Source of the DNA: Ensifer sp. MPMI2T
Lineage (GTDB): Bacteria > Pseudomonadota > Alphaproteobacteria > Rhizobiales > Rhizobiaceae
Length of the DNA stretch: 64,000 nt
Assembly (NCBI RefSeq): GCF_004827385.1
Contig: NZ_SRXN01000014.1
Span: 1 to 64,000, forward strand
Reading direction: 5' to 3'
Shown here: piece by piece, positions 25,797 through 34,737 of the stretch
How positions within the stretch are numbered: the first letter of the stretch is position 1
Layout: every line of letters starts with the position of its first letter
Made by a program: the position numbers and the translations under genes
The notes under the pieces: model-generated
Databases searched by the model: none
What the model saw: the letters and a program-made list of their open reading frames with translations, nothing else
What the model was told of the DNA's origin: nothing

Positions 25797-26552
25797 ATGC
25801 AGACCAATCTGAATGGCAAGGTGGCGCTGGTGACCGGCGGCGGGAGAGATGTCGGCGGAGATATCGCCCGGTCTCTCGCGGCGGAAGGCGCCATCGTTGC
25901 AGTGAATTACAGCCGTTCGCAGGCCGAGGCGGATTCGGTGGTTGCCTCGATCGAAGCAGCCGGCGGAAAGGCCAAGGCCTACAAGGCCGATATCGGTGAA
26001 AACGATCAGGTCAAGGCGATGATCGCCGCCATCAAAGAGGATTTTGGAACCATTGATGTGCTGGTCAATAACGCCGGATACGTCAAATATCAGCGGTTCG
26101 TCGACTCGACCCCTGAAGAATGGAAGAAGCAGATCGACGTATGTCTCTACGGCGCGATCAATTGCTGCCACGCCGTTGCGCCGCTGATGATCGAGCAGAA
26201 CTTCGGCCGCATCATCAACCTTGTCGGTGACAGCTCCCGTATTGGCGAAGCCAATCTCGCACTGGCCGCGGCCGCGCGTGGCGGCACGATCGCGCTCGGC
26301 AAATCGCTGGCCCGTGAATTCGGCCGAAATAACATCACGGTCAACTCGGTATCGCTCGGCCTGATCGAGACGTCCCATTCCGATCCGGAGTTTCTCGAGA
26401 AGAACCGTGAGAAGATCGTGAAGGCCTATCCTTTGCGCCGCATCGGCAGGCCCGATGACGTTGCGCCGATGGTGACCTTCCTGGCGTCCGAGGCATCGTC
26501 CTGGGTGACCGGCCAGGTCATCAGTGTCAACGGCGGTTTCTGCATGGTCTAA
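25797..26552 (+). CDS. SDR-family protein with non-canonical active site
   Basis: 251 residues. Rossmann start '[22 protein letters not shown]', '[12 protein letters not shown]', C-terminal '[17 protein letters not shown]'. The catalytic Tyr-x3-Lys is replaced: '[19 protein letters not shown]' puts Ala157 and Arg161 at those positions, while Ser in 'GDSSRIG' is retained. It may reduce or oxidise by another mechanism or bind without classical SDR chemistry. Between the crotonase and the acyl-CoA ligase, so likely a CoA-thioester step. Confidence 0.85.
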   Translation: MQTNLNGKVALVTGGGRDVGGDIARSLAAEGAIVAVNYSRSQAEADSVVASIEAAGGKAKAYKADIGENDQVKAMIAAIKEDFGTIDVLVNNAGYVKYQRFVDSTPEEWKKQIDVCLYGAINCCHAVAPLMIEQNFGRIINLVGDSSRIGEANLALAAAARGGTIALGKSLAREFGRNNITVNSVSLGLIETSHSDPEFLEKNREKIVKAYPLRRIGRPDDVAPMVTFLASEASSWVTGQVISVNGGFCMV

Positions 26553-26573
26553 CCGGAGGAGCGGGAGGATAAC

Positions 26574-28100
26574 ATGATACACTTCGAGCTTATCGCGCCG
26601 GTTGGAGCAATCCTTCGACGAAATGCGCGCCTGTATCCCGGGAAAATGGCCTTCGAGGACAGGAGTCGGTCGGTTTCCTATGACGCCCTGGACCGTGAGA
26701 CGGAGGACCTCGCGTCCCGCCTCGTCGCGCTCGGTCTCAAGAAAGGCCAGGCCGTCGCGATCTTTCTGCCGAACTCAGTAAACTGGGTCGTCGCTTGCCT
26801 TGCAGTCGTGCGGGCGGGAGGGACCGCCGTTCCGGCGAGCATCGAGGCGACCGAGGCCGAAATCGCCTACCGCATCAGCGATGCGGGATGCGTTTTCCTG
26901 ATCATGCCGCCGGAAAAGCAGTCTGTCGTGGACACGTTGCTGCAGCGCTCCGACAAACCGCCCGTTGTGATTGCTGCGGACGAGGAGACCGGCTTTGGCG
27001 CAGCGGGGCGGGCGGCTGCATTCGAAGATGACCAAGACATCGATCACCCGGCATTCATAGTCTATACATCCGGCACGACAGGCCAGCCCAAGGGCGTCCT
27101 GCTGTCGACGCGCTCCATGCTCTGGGTGGCGGCGGCGTGCTGGGCGCCGATCGCGGGATTGAACGAGAACGACGTCGTTCTCAACACCCTGCCTCTCTAC
27201 CACTCCTATGCCCTCAACATCGCGGTTCTCTCCATCATCGCGACGGGTGCGAGCGAATACATCATGGAGAAGTTTTCGACGTCTCAGGCGACGGAACTGC
27301 TTCGGACAGGCCGCTTCACCTTCATGCCGGGGGTTCCGACGGTCTTCCACTATTTTCTGTCGGCCTGCCAGGCCAGTGGAGAAAGGCTGCTTTCGTCCGT
27401 CCGCCTTTGCGTTTCCGCGGGGGCGATCATGCCGGGAACGCTGAACAGCGACTTTGAAGCGTTTTTCGACGTTCCGCTTCTGGATGGTTACGGCATCACC
27501 GAAACATCGACGATGGTGACCATGAATTGGCCTGGGAAATGGCGGGTTCCTGGTTCCTGCGGGCTACCGGTTCCGGGCCTCACGGTCCGTCTGGTGGATC
27601 CGAAAACGGGTCTTGATGTGCCGGCGGGCGTCGAGGGCGAACTGATCTGCAAAGGCCCGAACCTGATGCAGGGCTACCACAACAAGCCGCTCGAGACCGA
27701 AAAAGCCGTCGTCGACGGATGGTATCATACCGGCGATCTAGCGAAGTCCGACCTCAACGGCTTCCTCACGATCACCGGCCGCCTCAAGGAACTGATCATC
27801 CGCGGCGGGCAGAACATCGCGCCGGCGGAGGTCGAGGAGGCGATCCTCCTGTTGCACGACACAGTCATGGACTGCGCGGTGGTCGGGATGCCTCACAGCA
27901 TGCTGGGAGAGGTCCCCGTCGCCTGCATCGTCGTCAAGGAAGGGCAGGCCTTCGACCAGGAGGATCTGATGCGGCACTGCAAGGCGCGTCTCTCTGCCTA
28001 CAAAGTTCCTGACCGCGTCTATGTCGTGGCTGAGATCCCTCGCACGGGATCGGGAAAAATCCTGCGGGTCAAACTTCGCGAAAGCCTCCCTGCGGCGTGA
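26574..28100 (+). CDS. AMP-forming acyl-CoA synthetase
   Basis: 508 residues. Adenylate-forming motifs in order: 'IVYTSGTTGQPKGV', 'LDGYGITETS', 'GWYHTGDLAKSDLNGFLTITGRLKELIIRGGQNIAPAEVE', and the catalytic Lys in 'PRTGSGKILRVKL'. Activates a carboxylic acid to its CoA thioester, presumably the imported acid. GGAGG ribosome site; 21 bases after the SDR. Confidence 0.93.
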   Translation: MIHFELIAPVGAILRRNARLYPGKMAFEDRSRSVSYDALDRETEDLASRLVALGLKKGQAVAIFLPNSVNWVVACLAVVRAGGTAVPASIEATEAEIAYRISDAGCVFLIMPPEKQSVVDTLLQRSDKPPVVIAADEETGFGAAGRAAAFEDDQDIDHPAFIVYTSGTTGQPKGVLLSTRSMLWVAAACWAPIAGLNENDVVLNTLPLYHSYALNIAVLSIIATGASEYIMEKFSTSQATELLRTGRFTFMPGVPTVFHYFLSACQASGERLLSSVRLCVSAGAIMPGTLNSDFEAFFDVPLLDGYGITETSTMVTMNWPGKWRVPGSCGLPVPGLTVRLVDPKTGLDVPAGVEGELICKGPNLMQGYHNKPLETEKAVVDGWYHTGDLAKSDLNGFLTITGRLKELIIRGGQNIAPAEVEEAILLLHDTVMDCAVVGMPHSMLGEVPVACIVVKEGQAFDQEDLMRHCKARLSAYKVPDRVYVVAEIPRTGSGKILRVKLRESLPAA

Positions 28101-28125
28101 CGCGGGAAAGGCACAGGAGAAAATC

Positions 28126-29286
28126 ATGAATCCTTTTGTGTTCAGTACGACAGGCCACCTCGTCTTCCGTCCCGGCGCGGCGGCGCAGATTGGCGGACTG
28201 CTCGATCGCAGGTTTGGCGAACGCATCCTGTTCGTCACCGATGGCGGTCTTAGAAAGCTTGGTCTGTGCGACCCCGCGCTCGCCTCCCTCTCGGGATCGG
28301 GTATTGCGGTCACCGTATTCGACGCGGTCCAGGCCGACCCGTCGCTGACGACGGTCGAGGCCGCTGTCAAGGTGGCGAAAACCGCGGGTGTGACAGGCGT
28401 GATCGGCTTCGGCGGAGGTTCCTCGCTGGATGTAGCGAAGGTCGTGGCGCTTCTCTGCGGTTCAGGCGAAGATATCGATGGCGCGTGGGGCGTCGGCAAC
28501 GCCAAGGGACCTCGGCTGCCGTTGGCGCTCGTGCCCACGACGGCCGGAACGGGTTCGGAGGTGACGCCGGTCTCGATCATTACAGTGGGTGGTGATGAGA
28601 AACGCGGCATTTCATCGCCGATCATCCTGCCTGACGTTGCGATCCTCGATGCGGACCTGACCCTCGGCCTTCCGCCGTCGACCACGGCCGCCACCGGCAT
28701 CGACGCGATGGTGCATGCCATCGAAGCTTATGCTTCCAGAAGCGCGAACAACAATCCGCTCTCCAGGATGCTGGCCCGGCAAGCGCTCCAGTTGCTGGGC
28801 GCGAATATCGAGAAGGCTGTGTTTGAAGGGGAGCATCGGGCGGCGCGGGGCGCGATGCTACTCGGCTCCATGCTGGCCGGCCAGGCCTTCGCCAATTCGC
28901 CGGTCGCCGCCGTGCATGCGCTCGCCTATCCGATCGGCGGGACCTTCCATATTCCGCACGGGCTTTCCAACGCGCTCGTGCTTCCGCATGTCTTGCGCTT
29001 CAATGCGCCGGTGGCCGCCTCCGTCTACGCCGAAATCGCCGCTGATGCCTTTCCGGATCTCGCGTGCGAACAGGACGCCGGGCAGCGTTGCGCGGCCTTT
29101 ATCGAGCGTCTAGCCGAACTGTCGACGAGGCTCGGGCTGCAGCCTCGGTTGCGGGACGTGGGCATCGGCGAAGAGCACCTCGCCGGAATGGCGCGGGACG
29201 CGATGAAGCAGACCAGGCTCCTCGTGAATAATCCCCGGGATGTCAACGAGGCGGACGCCCTCTCTATCTACAAGGCGGCCTTGTGA
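28126..29286 (+). CDS. Iron-containing alcohol dehydrogenase
   Basis: 386 residues from ATG 28126. NAD-binding 'GFGGGSSLDVAK', 'PTTAGTGSEVTPVSII', metal ligands in 'GIDAMVHAIEAY' and 'TFHIPHGLSNALVLPHVL'. Type III (Fe-ADH) family, similar to maleylacetate reductase and hydroxyacid-oxoacid transhydrogenase members. Oxidises or reduces a pathway intermediate; exact substrate not readable. Its TGA overlaps the next ATG. Confidence 0.92.
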   Translation: MNPFVFSTTGHLVFRPGAAAQIGGLLDRRFGERILFVTDGGLRKLGLCDPALASLSGSGIAVTVFDAVQADPSLTTVEAAVKVAKTAGVTGVIGFGGGSSLDVAKVVALLCGSGEDIDGAWGVGNAKGPRLPLALVPTTAGTGSEVTPVSIITVGGDEKRGISSPIILPDVAILDADLTLGLPPSTTAATGIDAMVHAIEAYASRSANNNPLSRMLARQALQLLGANIEKAVFEGEHRAARGAMLLGSMLAGQAFANSPVAAVHALAYPIGGTFHIPHGLSNALVLPHVLRFNAPVAASVYAEIAADAFPDLACEQDAGQRCAAFIERLAELSTRLGLQPRLRDVGIGEEHLAGMARDAMKQTRLLVNNPRDVNEADALSIYKAAL

Positions 29287-29729
29287 TGATGGAACGCGAG
29301 GGACCCGGCAGGCGCTCCGACTACGAGGTGTTTCGGACAATTGGAACGCGCTGGTCGGACAATGACACATACGGGCACATGAACAATGTCGTCCACTACA
29401 GCCTGTTTGATACGGCGGTGAATGGCTTCCTCATCGATAGCGGCGTGCTGGACATCAATGGTGGAGCGGAGATCTTCCTCGTCGTCGAAACAGGGTGCCG
29501 CTACTACGCGGAAATGACCTTCCCGGACGTGGTCACGGCTGGAATCCGCGTTGCGAAGCTCGGAAATTCTTCCGTCCGTTATGAGATCGGGCTCTTTCGC
29601 AACGACGACGAGACCGCCGCGGCCGAGGGCTTTTTCATCCATGTGAATATCGACCGCCTGGCGAGGCGCGCGGTGCCTTTCGGGCATGCCGTAAGGCGTC
29701 TGCTCGAGCCGCTGTTGGTCACGAGCTAG
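29286..29729 (+). CDS. Acyl-CoA thioesterase, 4HBT hotdog fold
   Basis: 147 residues. 4-hydroxybenzoyl-CoA thioesterase signature 'WSDNDTYGHMNNVVHYSLFDTAV' with the catalytic Asp, then 'VVETGCRYYAEMTFPDVV'. Start overlaps the Fe-ADH stop (TGATG). Ends the CoA pathway by releasing the acid or recycling CoA. Confidence 0.92.
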   Translation: MMEREGPGRRSDYEVFRTIGTRWSDNDTYGHMNNVVHYSLFDTAVNGFLIDSGVLDINGGAEIFLVVETGCRYYAEMTFPDVVTAGIRVAKLGNSSVRYEIGLFRNDDETAAAEGFFIHVNIDRLARRAVPFGHAVRRLLEPLLVTS

Positions 29730-29740
29730 GATGATTCCTG

Positions 29741-29881
29741 ATGCCGATGCCGAGCGAGGGTCGCATTTCAACGGAAGTGGCGCCGTTCGGAGGTATGAAA
29801 GAAAGCGGCAACGGCCGCGAAGGGTCGAAGTACGGCATGGATGATTATTTGGAAATCAATTACATGTGCATGGGGATTTGA
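29741..29881 (+). pseudogene. Aldehyde dehydrogenase C-terminal remnant
   Basis: 46 codons reading '...[17 protein letters not shown]' then '[20 protein letters not shown]', the exact C-terminal pattern of succinate-semialdehyde dehydrogenases ([21 protein letters not shown]). The remaining ~430 residues are missing; upstream is the thioesterase stop. A leftover from a deletion or recombination junction at about 29735. Confidence 0.85.
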
Positions 29882-29883
29882 GG

Positions 29884-30468
29884 ATGGTGAACCTCGTTCT
29901 TCTAGGGCCTCCCGGGGCGGGTAAAGGTACGCAGGCTGAGCGACTCGTGCGGGATTATGATCTCCTGCACATCTCCACTGGTGATCTCCTGCGCGATGCG
30001 ATCAAAGCCCAGAGCCCGCTTGGCCGGACAGCGAAAATGGCGGTCGATGAGGGAAGACTTGTTCCAGACGAAGTAGTTGTCGGCCTGGTGGAAGAGCGGC
30101 TAACCGATAAGGAGTCTGGCCAAGGGTTCATTCTGGACGGATTTCCCCGAACAATTGCACAGGCAGGTGCTCTAGAACAGCTGCTCGAGAGCATGCAGGT
30201 TCCGCTCGATCACGTTATCCTGTTCGATATTCCTATACGCCTCCTCGAGGAGCGAATTGCCAAAAGAGCCGAACAGACGCGCTCCGCAGGCGCGCAGCCA
30301 CGTACGGATGACAGCCCAGAGGTCCTGAAGAAACGAATTGAAGAGTTTGCGCGTGCGACGGCGGCATTGTCACCATTTTACGAGCAAAATGGACTTCTTC
30401 GTCGCGTCGATGCATCGAAAGACATCGAACGCGTTGCGACTCAGATCCGCGACTTTTTGCAGTCGTAG
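29884..30468 (+). CDS. adk: Adenylate kinase, short (LID-less) form
   Basis: 194 residues from ATG 29884. 'LVLLGPPGAGKGTQAERL' P-loop, 'HISTGDLLRDAI', 'GFILDGFPRT', 'R..DDSPEVLKKRI'. The zinc/LID insert is reduced to a short loop. Adenylate kinase converts ATP and AMP to two ADP. It sits just behind the ALDH remnant, outside the ribosomal-protein neighbourhood where the housekeeping adk usually lies, so it is probably an accessory copy. It might recycle AMP made by the acyl-CoA ligase, but the remnant between them argues against an original operon. Confidence 0.9.
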   Translation: MVNLVLLGPPGAGKGTQAERLVRDYDLLHISTGDLLRDAIKAQSPLGRTAKMAVDEGRLVPDEVVVGLVEERLTDKESGQGFILDGFPRTIAQAGALEQLLESMQVPLDHVILFDIPIRLLEERIAKRAEQTRSAGAQPRTDDSPEVLKKRIEEFARATAALSPFYEQNGLLRRVDASKDIERVATQIRDFLQS

Positions 30469-30614
30469 TCAGGCGCAACCATGCTCAATTCAGAACGCTA
30501 AGCCGATTGAGATGAAAATCAGGTTTCGATAAATCTGGACCCTACGGGCGTTGCGCCGCCTTCCCAAAAGGAAATGTCCTCAACGCCGATGAGCCACCCT
30601 CAACGCCCGAGTAT

Positions 30615-31256
30615 CTAAATGGACTTGGTGAGTTCTTCGCGCTGATCCGGAGTTAGCGGTCTGAGTTCCCGACGTTGAAGCATCAGGAATAGTTTCGCAG
30701 TTTCCTCCAGCTCCTCAGTCGCGTACTGCGCCTCCTCAAGCGACCTCCCAGCCACGACGGGTCCGTGGTTCGCCATGAGGACGGCGTTGCTTGTCGCGGC
30801 GGCCTCCTGTACCGCCGTGGCCAACTTCTCGTCTCCGGGACGGAAGTAGGGCACCAATGGCAGGGTGCCGACCCGCATCACATAATAGGCAGTCAGGGGA
30901 GGCAGCACATCCTTTTCATCGACGTCTTTCAGTATGCTGACCGCCACCGAGTATGTTGAGTGGAGGTGGACAACGGCCTTGCCGTGCGGCCGCGCGCAAT
31001 ACATGCAGCGGTGAAGGAAGGCCTCTTTGGTGGGCTTGTCTCCGCCGAGTTGAACGCCCTCCGCGGAGAAGAGCGACAGTCGTTCAGGCACGAGGCTTCC
31101 GAGCGAAGCATTCGTGGGCGTCATCAACATCCGCCCATCCGACATCTTCACGCTTATGTTGCCAGTCGAACCGAATGTCAGGCCGCGGTCGAAAATCGAT
31201 TTTCCGGCCCGCACGATGTCGTCGCGGGTCCTAGTTTCCTCGGATAGTGCAGCCAT
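30615..31256 (-). CDS. otnC: 3-oxo-tetronate 4-phosphate decarboxylase (class II aldolase family)
   Basis: 213 residues. Class II aldolase metal motifs: 'STGNISVKM', 'VVHLHSTYSVAV' and 'LMANHGPVVAG'. OtnC converts 3-oxo-tetronate 4-phosphate to dihydroxyacetone phosphate and CO2. Last gene of the long minus operon; its ATG overlaps the OtnK stop, matching the known OtnK-OtnC partnership. Confidence 0.88.
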   Translation of the reverse strand: MAALSEETRTRDDIVRAGKSIFDRGLTFGSTGNISVKMSDGRMLMTPTNASLGSLVPERLSLFSAEGVQLGGDKPTKEAFLHRCMYCARPHGKAVVHLHSTYSVAVSILKDVDEKDVLPPLTAYYVMRVGTLPLVPYFRPGDEKLATAVQEAAATSNAVLMANHGPVVAGRSLEEAQYATEELEETAKLFLMLQRRELRPLTPDQREELTKSI

Positions 31257-32530
31257 CAGAGTTTGTCCCAGGCTTGGACGAAGAAGTCGGGCGTGCCGAA
31301 GTTCCCTGACTTCAGCGCAAGCGAAATTCGGCCTGCCGCCGTCGGTGAGCTGACCCAGGGGACTCCGGGTGCGATCTCGTTTCCAATATCCAGTTGGTTG
31401 ATCCCAAGAGATTTCACGACGGCACCCGACGTTTCGCCACCCGCGACGATCAACTCGGAGACGCCCCTGTCGACGAGTTCCTTGGCGATCTTGGACAGTG
31501 CACCTTCGATCATGGTCCCTGCCTCAGCCACCCCGAATTTCGCCTGGTTTGCCTTCACCTGGTCGGGCGCAGCCGTGGCGTAGAATAGGACGGGCTTTTG
31601 TCCAAGTCGGCCCTTGGCCCAATCGAGCGCTTCTTTGACGACGTCTTGACCTGTGGCGAGTTGCTCGACGTCAATGCGAAAGCCCTCATGGTCCTGCAGC
31701 ATCTGCTCCACCTGGCCATTGGTCGCGGTAGAGCAGCTTCCGGAGATCACGGCGCGGGAGCCTCCCGGGAGGGTTGAGGGTTCCGGCTCCCGCGCCGCCG
31801 CCGCACCACCTTTGAACATCGTCCTCGCAAGTCCATATGCGAGACCGGAAGCGCCTGTGAGGAGGGGCGCATCGTCGAACGCGGCGGCGATAACCTCAAG
31901 GTCGGCGTCGTCCATGGCGTCGAGGACCGCGACCCCGTATCCGTCCGCGCGCGCGTTCGACACCCAGGCACACACCGCGTCGACGCCTTGCTTGACCGTC
32001 TCGTGATAACACCCAGCGACTTTGTGCGAGGTCTGCGGCGCGAGAACCCGCACCAGGTTCGAATCCGTCATCGGAGTGAGCGGATGGTTCTTCATGCCGG
32101 ATTCGCTGAGCGGGATGTCGCCGACGAAGAGGTTGCTCTTGTAAATAGTGCGGGCGTTCGCCGGAAACGCCGGGCAAGCGGTCGTGAATTCGCCCCCCAG
32201 CTCAACGAGCATCGCGTCCAATACCGGACCGATGTTGCCCCGCTCGGTGGAGTCGAAAGTGGAGCAGTATTTGAAGTAGAACTTCGCCGCTCCCCGATGT
32301 TGAAGCCAGCGCAAGGCCGCGAGTGATTGCGCGACTGCGTCGGAAGGATCGATGGTCCTCGTCTTGAGAGCCACCACGATGGCGTCGGCATCGACTTCAA
32401 GTCCCTCATCGGGAACGTCGATGAGCACCGTGGTCTTCATTCCGCTCTTGGCGAAAATGCCCGCGACGTCGGTCGCTCCGGTAAAGTCGTCCGCCACGCA
32501 GCCGATCAGCAGCTTACGATCCTTGTCCAT
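31256..32530 (-). CDS. otnK: 3-oxo-tetronate 4-kinase (DUF1537)
   Basis: 424 residues. Substrate domain 'GCVADDFTGATDVAGIFAKSGMKTTVL', 'YKYCSTFDST'-type motif ('FKYCSTFDSTERGNIG'), 'ISGSCSTATNGQV', and ATP site 'VAGGETSGAVVKSL'. Phosphorylates 3-oxo-tetronate before OtnC. Starts four bases after the ALDH stop. Family call firm; whether D- or L-isomer unknown. Confidence 0.9.
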   Translation of the reverse strand: MDKDRKLLIGCVADDFTGATDVAGIFAKSGMKTTVLIDVPDEGLEVDADAIVVALKTRTIDPSDAVAQSLAALRWLQHRGAAKFYFKYCSTFDSTERGNIGPVLDAMLVELGGEFTTACPAFPANARTIYKSNLFVGDIPLSESGMKNHPLTPMTDSNLVRVLAPQTSHKVAGCYHETVKQGVDAVCAWVSNARADGYGVAVLDAMDDADLEVIAAAFDDAPLLTGASGLAYGLARTMFKGGAAAAREPEPSTLPGGSRAVISGSCSTATNGQVEQMLQDHEGFRIDVEQLATGQDVVKEALDWAKGRLGQKPVLFYATAAPDQVKANQAKFGVAEAGTMIEGALSKIAKELVDRGVSELIVAGGETSGAVVKSLGINQLDIGNEIAPGVPWVSSPTAAGRISLALKSGNFGTPDFFVQAWDKL

Positions 32531-32534
32531 CCCA

Positions 32535-34019
32535 TCACCTCATGATGAACGGGTTGGCGACACTCTCGGCTGTGGAGATCATGACGCTCTTGGTCTGCAG
32601 GTAGTTCTGAATGGACGCCATGCCGTTCTCCCGGCCGATGCCCGAGTGTTTGTAGCCACCGAGCGGTGACATGTAGCTGATGGTCCGATAGGTGTTGACC
32701 CAAACCGTGCCCGCTTGGATGGCAGCCGAGACCCGCAGCATGCGACGCATGTCCTGAGTCCAAAAGCCCGCGGCCAAACCGTAATTCGTGTCGTTCGCGA
32801 TATGGATCGCCTCTTCCTCGGTGTCGAACGGAATGACGGCGAGGACAGGACCGAAGACTTCCTCCTGCGCGATACGCATAGAATTCCGGACGCCGGCGAA
32901 AATCGTGGGCTCCACGAACCAGCCATTGCCGAGCTCGGGATTGGAGGGGCGTGCGCCGCCGAGGAGGCACTCCGCGCCTTCGCCCTTGGCGACGTCGATG
33001 TAGCCCAGGATTTTCTCGAGTTGGGGGGGCGTCGTAACCGGACCGACCTGCGTCGAGGTCGAGAGCGGATCTCCCATCCGGGCCGTCTTAGCGAGCGCTA
33101 TGACTTTCTCCACAACTTGATCATGGATTTTGCTTTCGACGAGGAGGCGCGAGCCCGCGATGCAGGTCTGGCCCGTGGCGGCGAAGATGCCCGAAATGAC
33201 GCCGTTGACGGCATTGTCTATCTCGGCGTCCGCGAAGACGATGTGCGGGCTCTTTCCGCCCAACTCGAGCGTGACCTTCTTGAAGTTCCGGGCGGCCAAC
33301 TCTCCGATCTTGCGCCCCGTGCCTTCGCTTCCGGTGAACGCGATCTTCGCGACGTGTTTATGGGTCGTCAGCGTCTCGCCCACGTCGGCCCCGAAGCCGG
33401 TGATGACATTGAAGACGCCCGGGGGGAATCCGGCCTGCTCAACGAGCTTGGCAAATTCCAGCGTCGAGGCCGACGTGAACTCCGAGGGCTTTGCGACGAA
33501 GGTGTTTCCTGCCGCGAGAGCGGGAGCCAACTTGTAGGAGAGAAGCAGGAGAGGGGAGTTCCAGGGCGTGATGCCGACACAGACGCCCAGCGGCTCGTTG
33601 CGGGTGTAGTTGAAGGTCTCGGGCTTGTCGATAGGGATGACCGCGCCCTCGATCTTGTCCGCCAAGCCGCCGAAGTAGTAGTACCACTGCGGGATATACT
33701 TGAGCTGGAACAGCATCTCGTTGATGAGTTTGCCGTTGTCCGTCACCTCGATGCGGGCGAGGCGCTCGGCGTTCTCCGCGATCAGGTCGCCCAGTCGGCG
33801 GAGGAGGTGGCCACGGTCGCTCGCGGTGAGCTTGGGCCAAGTCCCGCTGGTGAAAGCTCTATGCGCCGCTTCGACCGCCCGTTCAGCGTCTTCCTTCGTT
33901 CCCTTTGGTATGGCTGCCCAGACGTCCCCAGTATAGGGGTTGCGGGTCCCGAATGTCTCGCCGAGCGCCGCGTCGACCCATTGGCCGTCGATCAACATCT
34001 TGTAGGTTTGCATTTCCAT
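32535..34019 (-). CDS. Aldehyde dehydrogenase (NAD(P)+)
   Basis: 494 residues. Catalytic Cys in 'GQTCIAGSRL', Glu in 'VTLELGGKSPHIVF', 'GSEGTGRKIG' cofactor site, 'EEVFGPVLAVIPF', C-terminal 'PLGGYKHSGIGRENG'. In an operon with sugar-acid enzymes it likely oxidises a sugar aldehyde or semialdehyde. Between the HAD and OtnK genes. Confidence 0.92.
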   Translation of the reverse strand: MEMQTYKMLIDGQWVDAALGETFGTRNPYTGDVWAAIPKGTKEDAERAVEAAHRAFTSGTWPKLTASDRGHLLRRLGDLIAENAERLARIEVTDNGKLINEMLFQLKYIPQWYYYFGGLADKIEGAVIPIDKPETFNYTRNEPLGVCVGITPWNSPLLLLSYKLAPALAAGNTFVAKPSEFTSASTLEFAKLVEQAGFPPGVFNVITGFGADVGETLTTHKHVAKIAFTGSEGTGRKIGELAARNFKKVTLELGGKSPHIVFADAEIDNAVNGVISGIFAATGQTCIAGSRLLVESKIHDQVVEKVIALAKTARMGDPLSTSTQVGPVTTPPQLEKILGYIDVAKGEGAECLLGGARPSNPELGNGWFVEPTIFAGVRNSMRIAQEEVFGPVLAVIPFDTEEEAIHIANDTNYGLAAGFWTQDMRRMLRVSAAIQAGTVWVNTYRTISYMSPLGGYKHSGIGRENGMASIQNYLQTKSVMISTAESVANPFIMR

Positions 34020-34026
34020 TTTCCTT

Positions 34027-34737
34027 TTAGCAGCCGAGCCGGCGCGCCAGGTCTTCGAGATCGTCGGCGACGTAGTCCCAATCTTGCTCCGCCTTGTGGT
34101 CCGTCATCTGACCCGGACCGTATTCGTTGGGGCGCGCGATGAAGGCGGTTCTAAGGCCAAGCGCGCGGGCGGCCGCGAGGTCGTAATTGTGGGCGGCGCA
34201 CATCATCACCGCGGACGGTTCGAGGTAGAGCAGTTTGCAAACCCCGAGATAGGTTTCGGGGTCGGGCTTGTAGTGTTGGAAAAGCTCGCACGAGAACACA
34301 TTGTCCCACGGGAGGTCCGCATGCTTGGCCATGTTCACCAGGATCGCGACGTTCGCGTTCGACAGCGGCCCGATGATGAACTTCGTCTTGAGGCGGTGAA
34401 GCCCACGAGAAGCGTCCGGCCAGCCGTTCAGCCGATGCCAGACCTTGTTGATGTGCATCATCCGCGCCTCGTCGAGAAGCGGCAGGCCCATCTCCTCGAA
34501 CACAGACTTCAACGCGTCGAAGTGCAGCTCGTCGAGGTTCGTCCAAGGCAGCTCTCCCGAGCGGACCCGGGCCTTCTGCGGATTATAGCGGTCGCGCCAG
34601 CGGTCGACCACATCGGCCCAGTCGACGTTCAGACCTTGCTCCACGCCCCAGGACGTGAGATCCGAAATGATAGAGCCACGCCAGTCGACGACCGTGCCGA
34701 ACGTGTCGAAGACGATCGCTTTGATACCGTCCGCCAT
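34027..34737 (-). CDS. Haloacid dehalogenase type II-like hydrolase
   Basis: 236 residues from ATG 34737 (ATGA overlap with the upstream gene). Nucleophile 'VFDTFGTVVDWR', 'GPLSNANVAIL', 'HYKPDPETYLG', 'CAAHNYDLAAARALGLRTAFI'. Subfamily of (S)-2-haloacid dehalogenases, though many members act on phosphates. A second family member is encoded at 41780-42484, and the pair may act on related intermediates. Confidence 0.85.
   Translation of the reverse strand: MADGIKAIVFDTFGTVVDWRGSIISDLTSWGVEQGLNVDWADVVDRWRDRYNPQKARVRSGELPWTNLDELHFDALKSVFEEMGLPLLDEARMMHINKVWHRLNGWPDASRGLHRLKTKFIIGPLSNANVAILVNMAKHADLPWDNVFSCELFQHYKPDPETYLGVCKLLYLEPSAVMMCAAHNYDLAAARALGLRTAFIARPNEYGPGQMTDHKAEQDWDYVADDLEDLARRLGC

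Noticed and set aside
32715-34142. 475-codon plus-strand frame opposite the aldehyde dehydrogenase
   Set aside because: Antisense shadow of a well-conserved enzyme; no recognisable domain.
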